From Citrobacter telavivensis (GTDB lineage Bacteria > Pseudomonadota > Gammaproteobacteria > Enterobacterales > Enterobacteriaceae), in contig CP045205.1 in NCBI GenBank assembly GCA_009363175.1, positions 3,844,001 to 3,908,000 on the forward strand: DNA of 64,000 nucleotides. The letters are read 5' to 3'. Both the position numbers and the translations under genes were made by a program. This document shows, piece by piece, positions 38,380 to 46,085 of the stretch. Position 1 is the first letter of the stretch. The number at the start of each line of letters is the position of its first letter. The notes under the pieces were generated by a model. The model did no database searches. It was not told where the DNA came from and saw only the letters and a program-made list of their open reading frames with translations.

Positions 38380-38655
38380 ATGAAAGGTCTTATTGTCTGT
38401 CGTACCGGCATGGGCAGCTCCTTAATGCTCAAAATCAAAGCACAGAAAATCATCGATAAGAATGGATGGGATGTCGACCTTGAACATGATGTGCTGTCAG
38501 GTCTCGCCACCTGGCAAGGGATCGACTTTGTTATCACCATGCGCGACCTCACCGATGAAATAGAAGCTGCCGGATTCAGAGCCATCGGTATAACCGATTT
38601 GATGAATAGCGAAGAAATGGAAACCGCGCTCACCAGCGTCATTCAGGGCAACTAA
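38380..38655 (+). CDS. PTS enzyme IIB, ascorbate (Ula/Sga) type
   Basis: Phosphocarrier of 91 residues that should pass phosphate from IIA to the incoming sugar. The phosphorylated cysteine is C7 in LIVCRTGMGSSLML, the typical IIB P-loop. The family resembles UlaB/SgaB of the L-ascorbate PTS. It is the first gene of the operon, preceded by AGGAGAAG, and lies 17 bases before the IIC gene. The substrate is not known. Confidence 0.9.
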   Translation: MKGLIVCRTGMGSSLMLKIKAQKIIDKNGWDVDLEHDVLSGLATWQGIDFVITMRDLTDEIEAAGFRAIGITDLMNSEEMETALTSVIQGN

Positions 38656-38672
38656 CCTCTCCCGGAGGCAAT

Positions 38673-39938
38673 ATGGATCTCCTCAGGTTTATTGTATTCG
38701 ACATTCTGGGTGTAACCCCACTTTTAGTTGGATTTATTGCACTAATAGGTCTGTTAATCCAACGTAAGCCAATTGAAAAAGTCTTATCCGGCACATTCAA
38801 AACCATCGTCGGTTTTCTGGTTTTCGCCGGTGGTGCCGGATTGGCCGTCACCTCTCTGGGTAATTTCCAGACGCTGTTCAGCGATGGGTTTGGACTTAAA
38901 GGGGTGATGCCGCTGGCAGAAGCGTTAACCGGGTTGGCACAGACCAAATTTGCCATGTGCGTGTCCCTGATTATGGTTATCGGCTTTGGCTGGAATCTGC
39001 TCTTTGCCCGCGTTACGCCGTTCAAGTACATTTTTTTGACCGGTCAACATAACCTCTATCTCTCCGCTTTACTCACTGTCACATTGAAGGCGCTGGGTTA
39101 CAGTGATGGTATTACGATTATCGTCGGTTCTGTATTGTTGGGGCTGGCGGCCTGTATCTATCCTGCAATCGCCCAACCCTGGATGCGAAAGATTACCGGT
39201 AATGATGAAATTGCCATGGGCCATTACGTCACGCTGGCTTACGCTGCTTCTGGTTGGATCGGTTCGAAAGTGGGCGATCCCAAAGAGTCTACGGAAAAAC
39301 TTAACCTCCCTGGATGGTTGGGAATTTTTAAAGACTACATTGTCTCGGTCTCCATCTCAGTCAGTATTTTCTATTACATCGCCGCATTAGCCGCTGGCAA
39401 AACAGCCGTCACTGCCGTGGCGGGAGGCATGCATTGGCTGGTCTATCCGTTATTTCAGTCACTCACCTTTACCGCCTCTCTTTACATCATTATCACCGGG
39501 GTTCGTTTGCTACTTTCGGAGATCGTTCCAGCATTCCTTGGGATCTCTGAGAAATTCATCCCAAATGCTAAACCCGCGCTCGATTGCCCGGTCGTGTTCC
39601 CTTACGCACCAACCGCCACCGTACTGGGCTTTATTTCTTCATTTGTTGGTGGGTTGGTGGTGATGGGAATACTTGCGCTGATCGGTCAGACCGTCATTAT
39701 TCCCGTCGCTATTCCCTATTTCTTCATTGGGGCAACTGCTGCTGTTTTCGGTAACGCCTCTGGAGGCTGGAAAGGTGCCGTTGTGGGCAGTTTTATTACT
39801 GGCATTCTCATCGGGATCGGCCCAGCACTTATCTACCCCATTATGGAATCTGTAGGACTCTCCGGCACCAGCTTCCCGGAAACCGACTTCGTTGCACTTG
39901 GTCTGGTGGTGTATTACATCGGCAAAATGCTGCCCTGA
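38673..39938 (+). CDS. PTS enzyme IIC, ascorbate (UlaA/SgaT) family
   Basis: Membrane permease of 421 residues with roughly ten or eleven hydrophobic helices. Family blocks shared with E. coli UlaA include TPLLVGFIALIGLL near the N terminus, GTFKTIVGFLVFAGGAGL, and LNLPGWLGIFKDYIVS in the middle. UlaA-family IIC proteins form elevator-type dimers. It is shorter than UlaA (about 465), mainly at the C-terminal end. Homology sets the transporter class but not the substrate: UlaA-like proteins also occur in loci not linked to ascorbate, and no UlaD/E/F/G-type enzymes are present here. Confidence 0.9.
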   Translation: MDLLRFIVFDILGVTPLLVGFIALIGLLIQRKPIEKVLSGTFKTIVGFLVFAGGAGLAVTSLGNFQTLFSDGFGLKGVMPLAEALTGLAQTKFAMCVSLIMVIGFGWNLLFARVTPFKYIFLTGQHNLYLSALLTVTLKALGYSDGITIIVGSVLLGLAACIYPAIAQPWMRKITGNDEIAMGHYVTLAYAASGWIGSKVGDPKESTEKLNLPGWLGIFKDYIVSVSISVSIFYYIAALAAGKTAVTAVAGGMHWLVYPLFQSLTFTASLYIIITGVRLLLSEIVPAFLGISEKFIPNAKPALDCPVVFPYAPTATVLGFISSFVGGLVVMGILALIGQTVIIPVAIPYFFIGATAAVFGNASGGWKGAVVGSFITGILIGIGPALIYPIMESVGLSGTSFPETDFVALGLVVYYIGKMLP

Positions 39939-39950
39939 TAAGGAGTAAAC

Positions 39951-40751
39951 ATGAATATAGATGAACTGAAATCACATGCGCTGGCAGCTCGCCGCGATAT
40001 TGTAAGCATGATTTATGAATCCGGGATTGGTCACCCAGGCGGAGCACTTTCTGTTATTGATATCCTGACCTGGATTTACCATCAGGAAGTCGATCTTGAT
40101 ACCACACCACGCGCCAGAGTGGTTATGAGCAAAGGCCACGCCGTCGCCGCACAGTACGCCATGCTGTACCAGAAAGGGAAAATAGCTCGCAGCGAATTCA
40201 ACACCTTTCGCCAAATCAACTCGCGCTTACAGGGGCATCCCAGCGTGAAATCGCTTCCAGAAGTTGATGCTACCACCGGACTATTAGGCCAGGGACTTTC
40301 CGTGGCACTGGGGATGGCAGCGGCGAAGAAGAAGGCTCAGGATCCACACCGTGTCTTCGCCATTATTGGCGACGGTGAAATGCATGAAGGTCAGATTTGG
40401 GAGTCATTGCAGCAGGCTGGTCATATGAAGATGGATAATCTGGTAGCGATTATCGACTACAACGGTTTCTCATCGCACGATCCCGTCAATGAGGTTATCA
40501 ACCTTGAGCCACTCGCCGATAAAATCCGCACCTTTGGCTGGCACGTACTTGAACTGCAAAATGGCAACGATATGCACCAGATTGCCGATACGTTGCTGCT
40601 ATCACGTCATCTCAAAGGAAAACCCGTAGCCATTGTTTCGCATACGGTCAAAGGCAGTGGCGTCAGCTATATGGAAAATAACGGCGACTGGCATTCAAAA
40701 ACCCCAAGCACGGAGCAATATCAGCAGGCAATGGAGGAGTTACAGTCATGA
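39951..40751 (+). CDS. Transketolase-like N-terminal subunit
   Basis: Subunit of 266 residues matching the N-terminal thiamine-diphosphate-binding third of transketolase. The TPP motif is GDGEMHEGQIWESLQQAGHMKMDNLVAI (about 142-169, starting with GDG). Active-site histidines lie in GIGHPGGALS and SKGHAVAAQ. Its stop overlaps the start of the next gene by four bases (ATGA), so the two halves are translationally coupled, giving equal amounts. Split transketolases are known from several catabolic loci, including AptAB for apulose 4-phosphate. It starts 12 bases after IIC, preceded by AAGGAG. Confidence 0.92.
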   Translation: MNIDELKSHALAARRDIVSMIYESGIGHPGGALSVIDILTWIYHQEVDLDTTPRARVVMSKGHAVAAQYAMLYQKGKIARSEFNTFRQINSRLQGHPSVKSLPEVDATTGLLGQGLSVALGMAAAKKKAQDPHRVFAIIGDGEMHEGQIWESLQQAGHMKMDNLVAIIDYNGFSSHDPVNEVINLEPLADKIRTFGWHVLELQNGNDMHQIADTLLLSRHLKGKPVAIVSHTVKGSGVSYMENNGDWHSKTPSTEQYQQAMEELQS

Positions 40752-41665
40752 GAGCACCACGTGATGAGATTGGCAATGCTCTGCTCGCTCTGAAAGATAA
40801 AGGCTATCCGGTTGTTGTTATCGATAGTGATTTAGCGAGCTCAACCCGTACCGATCAATTCCAGAAATCCTGGCCTGATGCCTTCTTTGAAATGGGGATA
40901 GCCGAAGGCTCCGCCATGAGTTTCGCCACAGGGCAGGCGCTGGAAGGAAATATCCCGTTCTATGTTAACTTTGCGATGTTCGTTACCGGCACCGCCTGGA
41001 CCCAATTACGTCAGGCCTGTTATGCAAAAGCGAATATCAAGCTGGTTGGCAGTCATCCTGGTATGGATGATGGTCCGGATGGCGCGTCACACCATGCGCT
41101 GGAAGATCTGGCTTTAACACGTGTTTTGCCCGGGATCACGATCCTGACACCAGCAGATGCGGAAGAAGTTGAAGCGGCTTTCGAACAAGCAGCAAACATT
41201 CACGGTCCCGTCTACATTCGCGTTGCGCGGGAACCGATGCCAGTACGTGATAAATCAGCTGTTCCACGCGTCACTGACATAGACGCTGTGGAGGATTCTG
41301 GCAACGACTTTGCCATCCTCTATGAAGGTACGGTACTGGAACAAGCCAGTGCTGGTTATGAACAGCTCCACTCAACAGGTAAACGTGGCAAGCTCATTCA
41401 TGTTGCCACGCTAAAACCATTTAACCGACAGCGATTCCTGCAATTAATTGCAGGTTGTCCGCAAATTGTAACGATAGAAAATCACACAATCACCGGTGGG
41501 CTGGGTGGACAAGTCGCCGAAGTGCTTGCAGAAGAAGGATTAGGTACAAAGCTGATCCGTCTTGGGACACAGGATACCTTTACTGAGTCAGGGAACAGTC
41601 GTCAGTTAAAAGAGAAATATGGGATTTCAGCATCTGCTGTCTATAACGCACTGAGTAAAGGCTAA
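40748..41665 (+). CDS. Transketolase-like C-terminal subunit
   Basis: Subunit of 305 residues with the pyrimidine-binding and C-terminal transketolase domains. The catalytic glutamate that activates TPP is in FFEMGIAEGSAMSFATG. A conserved histidine-rich stretch, GASHHALEDLALTRVLPG, follows. The C-terminal domain (about 190-305) contains ENHTITGGLGGQVAEVL. It should pair with the upstream subunit to make a complete enzyme moving a two-carbon ketol unit between phosphosugars. The substrate is unknown; the PTS genes alongside suggest it acts on the imported phosphorylated compound. Confidence 0.92.
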   Translation: MRAPRDEIGNALLALKDKGYPVVVIDSDLASSTRTDQFQKSWPDAFFEMGIAEGSAMSFATGQALEGNIPFYVNFAMFVTGTAWTQLRQACYAKANIKLVGSHPGMDDGPDGASHHALEDLALTRVLPGITILTPADAEEVEAAFEQAANIHGPVYIRVAREPMPVRDKSAVPRVTDIDAVEDSGNDFAILYEGTVLEQASAGYEQLHSTGKRGKLIHVATLKPFNRQRFLQLIAGCPQIVTIENHTITGGLGGQVAEVLAEEGLGTKLIRLGTQDTFTESGNSRQLKEKYGISASAVYNALSKG

Positions 41666-41671
41666 TGAATA

Positions 41672-41701
41672 CCGGATGGCACTTCCCGGAGTGCCATCCG
41701 G
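41672..41701. repeat. REP-like palindrome between transketolase and IIA genes
   Basis: CCGGATGGCAC and GTGCCATCCGG form a perfect 11-base stem with an 8-base loop. The GCCGGATG-type core resembles REP units. It lies 6 bases after the transketolase stop and 25 bases before the IIA start, where it could stabilise the upstream mRNA and lower IIA output. Confidence 0.7.
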
Positions 41702-41726
41702 CGAGAACAAACGGCAAGGAACAGCA

Positions 41727-42161
41727 ATGACATCAACGCTCTTTTCCGCCTGCCAGTTTCGCGAACGATGCGATTCCTGGCAAGATGCGGTGAAAATGAC
41801 CTGCTTACCACTGGAAGAACAGAAAATCATTACCAGCGGATATGCACAGGCAATCATCCACGCCACAGAACAGACCGGACCCTGGTATATTTTGAGCCCT
41901 GAGTTTGCCCTGCCGCATGCCCGTCCTGAAGAGGGTGTTCTGAGTAGCAAGTCGCATTTATCACTCCTGTGCCTGAAAGAACCTGTACCGTTCCCGGGTC
42001 ATCCGAACGTGCAACTGGTGATTGTCCTTGCCGCTGCCAACAGTTCTCAACATATTGAAATGATTCAACAGCTGGTGTGCTGGCTCGATGACGCGGACCA
42101 TTTGCAGCAACTGAGCAATATCACCAGCCCGGCGCAACTACACTCCTTGCTTGAATCCTGA
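41727..42161 (+). CDS. PTS enzyme IIA, mannitol/fructose/ascorbate type
   Basis: Phosphocarrier of 144 residues, family PTS_EIIA_2, that receives phosphate from HPr and passes it to IIB. The phosphorylated histidine is H64 in FALPHARPEEG. The start is the ATG preceded by AAGGAACAG; the upstream in-frame codons cross the REP-like palindrome and are not coding. It completes the PTS with the IIB and IIC genes upstream. Having IIA last, behind the transketolase genes, differs from the usual ula order. Confidence 0.9.
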   Translation: MTSTLFSACQFRERCDSWQDAVKMTCLPLEEQKIITSGYAQAIIHATEQTGPWYILSPEFALPHARPEEGVLSSKSHLSLLCLKEPVPFPGHPNVQLVIVLAAANSSQHIEMIQQLVCWLDDADHLQQLSNITSPAQLHSLLES

Positions 42162-42166
42162 AATAA

Positions 42167-42280
42167 TCACGCTTTTCTACGCGCCAACAGTGGGAAGATG
42201 AGACCAGGGTCCACCAGCACAAACGGAGTGGCGATATTCAGCGTAAGCTGGAATATCCATTCGGGCGTAAACGCGTCCAT
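42167..42280 (-). pseudogene. Short hydrophobic reading frame, possible gene remnant
   Basis: A 37-residue leftward frame (MDAFTPEWIFQLTLNIATP and on to LLARRKA) has a hydrophobic stretch and a basic end like the tail of a membrane protein. The same frame stays open and protein-like for at least another 30 codons upstream (about to 42370) without a start codon or ribosome-binding site. I do not recognise the family. It may be the 3' end of a gene lost when the PTS locus replaced the E. coli-type genes here, or chance. Confidence 0.3.
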
Positions 42281-42424
42281 TTTCGGGAAAATCCCGTCAG
42301 GCCAGCAAATGCGGTAAACGTGGAAAGCGGTACTGGAAGGGTGAAAAACGCAAAACGTCTGAACGCGTTATTGTCATGAAAATAGCCTATATCACCGGAG
42401 TTCAATCATCCCCTGGCATATATA

Positions 42425-42464
42425 CAAAAAACAGCATGCAATAACACAGCATTGCATACTGTTT
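42425..42464 (-). terminator. Rho-independent terminator of ycaD
   Basis: Read leftward, AACAGTATGCAAT and ATTGCATGCTGTT pair with one mismatch around a 7-base loop and are followed by TTTTT. It lies just past the ycaD stop (42473). Confidence 0.8.
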
Positions 42465-42472
42465 GCGCAGAA

Positions 42473-43621
42473 TTAAACGTGGGCAACCGGATTCGGGGTA
42501 TGCCCGGCATTGCGCAGCAGCATCAGTAAATAAATAAACGACACGCTGGCAATCATAATAAACAGAAGATTATCGGAATAATTCTGCATCAACATGGCGG
42601 TGAAGGAAGGGCCTAACAGGCTGCCGACGGTATAGCTCAGCAGCAGCGCCTGGTTCATCGCCACCAGTTGGTGATGTTCTACTTTTTCACAGGCCCAGGC
42701 CATCGCAACCGGATAGAGCGTGAAGCCCGCGGCCCCCAAAATGAAGAGAGCGGGTGCCATCGCCGCCTGGCTTAACATCGCTACGCTCCCCAGGATCACC
42801 ACAAACACCTGCACGCGCAGCACCAGCAGTCGACCAAACTTATCCGCCAGTCGCCCAATTGGCCACTGGCCGAGGATACCCGCGCTGACCAGTACCGCCA
42901 TCCAGAAACCGATGCTGGCGTTACTCATCCCCTGATGATTGAGATACAGCGGCATCAGGCCGTACAACGAGCCGAGGACAATCCCGGAAATGATACAGCC
43001 ATTGACACCCAGTCGCGCCTGGCGCAGTTTCAGCATTGCGGTGATCGGTGTGACGTTATGTTCTTCTGATTGCTGATTAAGGATACGGGTAAAGAGCAGC
43101 GGTAAAATCCCTGCCAGAATCAATCCCGTGGCCCACGGCAGTACGTTCATCAACTCCGTAGAGACTTTGCTGACCAGCAACTGCCCGAGGAACGTCCCCA
43201 CATAGTAGACCATCATGTAGGCCGCCAACAGGCGACCGCGGTTGCGTGATGTCCCGCTGCACATCAGCGCACTCTCAACGACAACCCAGATCATGGCGCA
43301 GCCCACGCCTGCGACAAAGCGCCATGCCAGCCAACTCCAGAAACCAACCATCACACCAAGCCCTACGCAGCCCGCGGCAAAGATCAGCGAGGCAAGGTAG
43401 TAGCTACGGTTAAACCCGAGGCGTTTGATTAACTGTCCTGTCAACAGCGTCCCGACCAGGTTACCGGTGAAATAGGACGAACTGACCATACCCACCTGCC
43501 ACGTCGGCAGGTTTTCCTGGGCGAGCCAAAGCGGGACGAGCGTGTTCAGCACCGCGATCGCCAGGGTCAACAGAAGTAGACCAGCCAGCAACAGCATGAC
43601 GGGTCGGGTATAGGTGGACAT
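42473..43621 (-). CDS. ycaD: YcaD, major facilitator superfamily transporter
   Basis: Inner-membrane transporter of 382 residues with twelve predicted helices, MFS/UPF0072 family; the substrate is not known. The MFS loop motif between helices 2 and 3 is seen as GQLIKRLGFNRSYYL, and the matching loop in the second half as IGRLADKFGRLLVLR. Length and sequence match E. coli YcaD. It is divergent from ycaC across a 313-base gap containing a clear inverted repeat. Confidence 0.94.
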   Translation of the reverse strand: MSTYTRPVMLLLAGLLLLTLAIAVLNTLVPLWLAQENLPTWQVGMVSSSYFTGNLVGTLLTGQLIKRLGFNRSYYLASLIFAAGCVGLGVMVGFWSWLAWRFVAGVGCAMIWVVVESALMCSGTSRNRGRLLAAYMMVYYVGTFLGQLLVSKVSTELMNVLPWATGLILAGILPLLFTRILNQQSEEHNVTPITAMLKLRQARLGVNGCIISGIVLGSLYGLMPLYLNHQGMSNASIGFWMAVLVSAGILGQWPIGRLADKFGRLLVLRVQVFVVILGSVAMLSQAAMAPALFILGAAGFTLYPVAMAWACEKVEHHQLVAMNQALLLSYTVGSLLGPSFTAMLMQNYSDNLLFIMIASVSFIYLLMLLRNAGHTPNPVAHV

Positions 43622-43934
43622 GAGTATAAACCGTGAGGAAGTTCAAATTTCACGCGCATCATGCCACCCACAAAAACATTGTCAATCGGCGCAAACCGTG
43701 GCGTGGCGGCCTTTCATACCCTTCGATTGAATTTATTGATTAAGATTATGAATTATTGCTGACTCACATGAGTCAGGTTGCTGTTTTTATTGATTTAACG
43801 CAAAAGAGTTCCGTTTTGCTTAGTCGAAAAATCTCATAGTTCCGGCAGCATTTTTTTTCCGTTCTATGCTTTGAATGAACCTTATGCGCCTGAATGAATC
43901 TGGGCGCATAGTTGACTCAAGCAAGGAGAAGAGA
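43622..43934. promoter_or_regulatory. Divergent control region ycaD-ycaC
   Basis: 313 bases without a gene. CTGACTCA-CA-TGAGTCAG (43759-43776) is a perfect 8-2-8 inverted repeat, and TGACTCA recurs at 43913-43919 near the ycaC start. TATGCGCC (43883-43890) and GGCGCATA (43903-43910) can form a leader hairpin. These are candidate operator and leader elements for one or both genes. Confidence 0.5.
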
Positions 43935-44561
43935 ATGACCAAGCCTTATGTTCGTCTCGATAAAAACGACGCTGCGGTTCTTCTGGTTGATCACCAGGCC
44001 GGACTACTCTCACTGGTCAGGGATATTGACCCTGATAAATTTAAGAATAACGTGCTCGCACTGGGTGATTTAGCCAAATATTTTAAGTTACCTACCATCC
44101 TCACCACCAGTTTCGAAACCGGACCAAACGGACCGCTGGTCCCTGAATTAAAAGCCCAGTTTCCCGATGCGCCCTACATTGCACGTCCAGGCAACATCAA
44201 CGCCTGGGATAACGAAGACTTTGTGAAAGCGGTTAAAGCCACGGGTAAAAAACAGTTGATTATTGCCGGCGTGGTAACCGAAGTCTGTGTGGCCTTCCCG
44301 GCGCTGTCGGCCATTGAAGAGGGCTTTGACGTCTTTGTAGTGACCGATGCTTCAGGGACGTTTAATGAAATTACCCGCCATTCAGCATGGGACAGGATGT
44401 CGCAGGCTGGCGCACAGTTGATGACGTGGTTTGGTGTGGCGTGTGAATTGCACCGCGACTGGCGTAATGACATCGAAGGGCTGGCGACGCTGTTCTCCAA
44501 TCATATTCCGGATTACCGCAATCTGATGACCAGTTACGATACGTTGACTAAGCAGAAATAA
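43935..44561 (+). CDS. ycaC: YcaC, isochorismatase-like hydrolase
   Basis: Cysteine hydrolase of 208 residues, isochorismatase superfamily; the physiological substrate is not established. The likely catalytic triad is D19 (VDHQAG), K107-region lysine and C118 in GVVTEVCVAFPALS. E. coli YcaC is a large oligomer of stacked rings. The start is the ATG preceded by AAGGAGAAGAG, giving MTKPYVRLDKND. It is followed by a terminator that is oriented mainly for the convergent dmsC. Confidence 0.95.
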   Translation: MTKPYVRLDKNDAAVLLVDHQAGLLSLVRDIDPDKFKNNVLALGDLAKYFKLPTILTTSFETGPNGPLVPELKAQFPDAPYIARPGNINAWDNEDFVKAVKATGKKQLIIAGVVTEVCVAFPALSAIEEGFDVFVVTDASGTFNEITRHSAWDRMSQAGAQLMTWFGVACELHRDWRNDIEGLATLFSNHIPDYRNLMTSYDTLTKQK

Positions 44562-44588
44562 AAAAACCGGGGCGAAAGCCCCGGTTCA
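44562..44588 (-). terminator. Terminator between ycaC and dmsC
   Basis: AACCGGGGC, GAAA, GCCCCGGTT has a run of A on its left, which is a T run for the leftward dmsABC transcript. The rightward side has only a weak T tract, so it serves dmsC better than ycaC. Confidence 0.85.
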
Positions 44589-44592
44589 TCAC

Positions 44593-45456
44593 TTAGCTGG
44601 CAACCGCCATACCGACGGTCATATGCAGGCCATAGAATACGCCGCGACCAATCAACTCCCCCACCAGCAGCAGAATAAAGGCCACTGACAGCAGCGGAAC
44701 CGCAGGCTGATAACCTTTCAACTGTGGGACAATCCAGCAGCACAATGCCACCGCCAGAACCCCAATACGCCAGGCCATCAGCGAACCGTAGTCCGGTACC
44801 AGCGCAGAAGCCTGCTGAACAGCGCTGTGAATGGTCGCCAGTTCCGCCCCCTGCATCACCGACATGATGGCACTGACCACCAACGCCAACAGTGAAACCG
44901 CAGGCAGCAGACGCATCGCCCAACCATCAACACCCGCCACACGCAGCAGCAGATAGCCCAACAGCGGGCCGCCCATCAACAGCGTCAGGAAGAAGCCCAG
45001 CGGTGTCCAGACGCTGTACCAGGTCGGTACGGTATCGATACTGTTATAAACGCGCACCATCATCCAGACGAACAGCACACCCAGTACCATTGTGAGCAGC
45101 AGCCACAAGTTACGCAGGGCCGGTGTGAGCTTTTTCAGCACTGCCAGCAGCCAGCCAATCCCACCAACCGCAAAGAAAATAGAACCGCTGGCAATTTCAT
45201 TACTCAGCGCCGACGATCCTACGCGGTTAAGCGAGTTAAGCGCCCGCATTGGCGAGCCAAGGTGCAGCATGGAAGCGATAAAGCCGATGCCCATCAGCAC
45301 CCACAGCGCGAACATGCAGGTAATCACGCGCTGTTGCGTTTCTGCCCGCAGGTCGCCTTTCATCAGCGCCAGCGCCAGAACAATGAAGCCACCAACCACA
45401 CATTGTCCGAAGACCGTAAAGATCATCAGCGGCCATTCATGCCATCCACTTCCCAT
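44593..45456 (-). CDS. dmsC: DMSO reductase membrane anchor DmsC
   Basis: Menaquinol-oxidising anchor of 287 residues with eight membrane helices. It ties the DmsAB dimer to the inner membrane and passes electrons from menaquinol. The start is the ATG giving MGSGWHEWPLMIFTVFGQ, preceded by AAGGAGGTG; the upstream frame overlaps dmsB. It begins one base after the dmsB stop and ends the dmsABC operon. Confidence 0.96.
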   Translation of the reverse strand: MGSGWHEWPLMIFTVFGQCVVGGFIVLALALMKGDLRAETQQRVITCMFALWVLMGIGFIASMLHLGSPMRALNSLNRVGSSALSNEIASGSIFFAVGGIGWLLAVLKKLTPALRNLWLLLTMVLGVLFVWMMVRVYNSIDTVPTWYSVWTPLGFFLTLLMGGPLLGYLLLRVAGVDGWAMRLLPAVSLLALVVSAIMSVMQGAELATIHSAVQQASALVPDYGSLMAWRIGVLAVALCCWIVPQLKGYQPAVPLLSVAFILLLVGELIGRGVFYGLHMTVGMAVAS

Positions 45457-45457
45457 C

Positions 45458-46075
45458 TTACACCTCCTTCGGATTCGCCAGATAACCGGTGGTATCCCCG
45501 GTCGGACGGCTGTTGGCATTCGGTTTGATCACAATACTCGGCTTCGTGAAGTGCGCACCCGCCAGCGGCGCAACGGCAGCCAGTTCACCGTGTTTCTTAC
45601 GCAGTTCGTCGATGGGGCCGAAATCCAGCGCGCGCAGCGGACAAGATTCCACGCAGATCGGCTTTTTGCCCTCTGCCACGCGGTCATGACAGCCGTCGCA
45701 CTTGGTCATGTGACCCTTAGCGGCGTTGTACTGTGGCGCGCCGTACGGGCAGGCCATATGGCAGTAGCGGCAGCCGATGCAGATATCTTCATCCACGACC
45801 ACAAAACCGTCTTCCCGCTTGTGCATCGCTCCGCTCGGACAGACCTTGGTACAGGCCGGATCTTCGCAGTGGTTGCAGGCAATGGACAGATAGTAGGCAA
45901 ATACGTTCTGATGCCAGACGCCGTTGTCTTCCTGCCAGTCTCCGCCCGCGTATTCATAAATGCGACGAAAGCTGACATCCGGGGTTAAGTCTTTGTAATC
46001 TTTACAGGCCAGTTCGCAGGTTTTACAACCGGTGCAACGGCTGGAATCAATAAAAAATCCATACTGGGTTGTCAT
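45458..46075 (-). CDS. dmsB: DMSO reductase iron-sulfur subunit DmsB
   Basis: Electron-transfer subunit of 205 residues with four ferredoxin-type cysteine groups for [4Fe-4S] clusters: CTGCKTCELAC, CNHCEDPACTKVC, CIGCRYCHMAC and CDGCHDRV with CVESC. It wires the DmsC quinol site to the DmsA molybdenum centre. It follows dmsA by ten bases. Confidence 0.97.
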   Translation of the reverse strand: MTTQYGFFIDSSRCTGCKTCELACKDYKDLTPDVSFRRIYEYAGGDWQEDNGVWHQNVFAYYLSIACNHCEDPACTKVCPSGAMHKREDGFVVVDEDICIGCRYCHMACPYGAPQYNAAKGHMTKCDGCHDRVAEGKKPICVESCPLRALDFGPIDELRKKHGELAAVAPLAGAHFTKPSIVIKPNANSRPTGDTTGYLANPKEV

Positions 46076-46085
46076 CGGTTACTCC

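Larger units (their letters stand above)
42162..42472. other. Gap between IIA and ycaD
   Basis: This 311-base stretch separates the accessory PTS locus from ycaD. It holds a short leftward frame with a membrane-like peptide (42167-42280), an open stretch upstream of it, and the ycaD terminator at its right end. Nothing else is recognisable. Confidence 0.6.

Noticed and set aside
38380..42161. L-ascorbate utilisation (ula) operon
   Set aside because: IIA, IIB and IIC are Ula-like, but UlaD, E, F and G-type enzymes are missing and a transketolase pair takes their place, with an RpiR-type rather than UlaR (DeoR-type) regulator.
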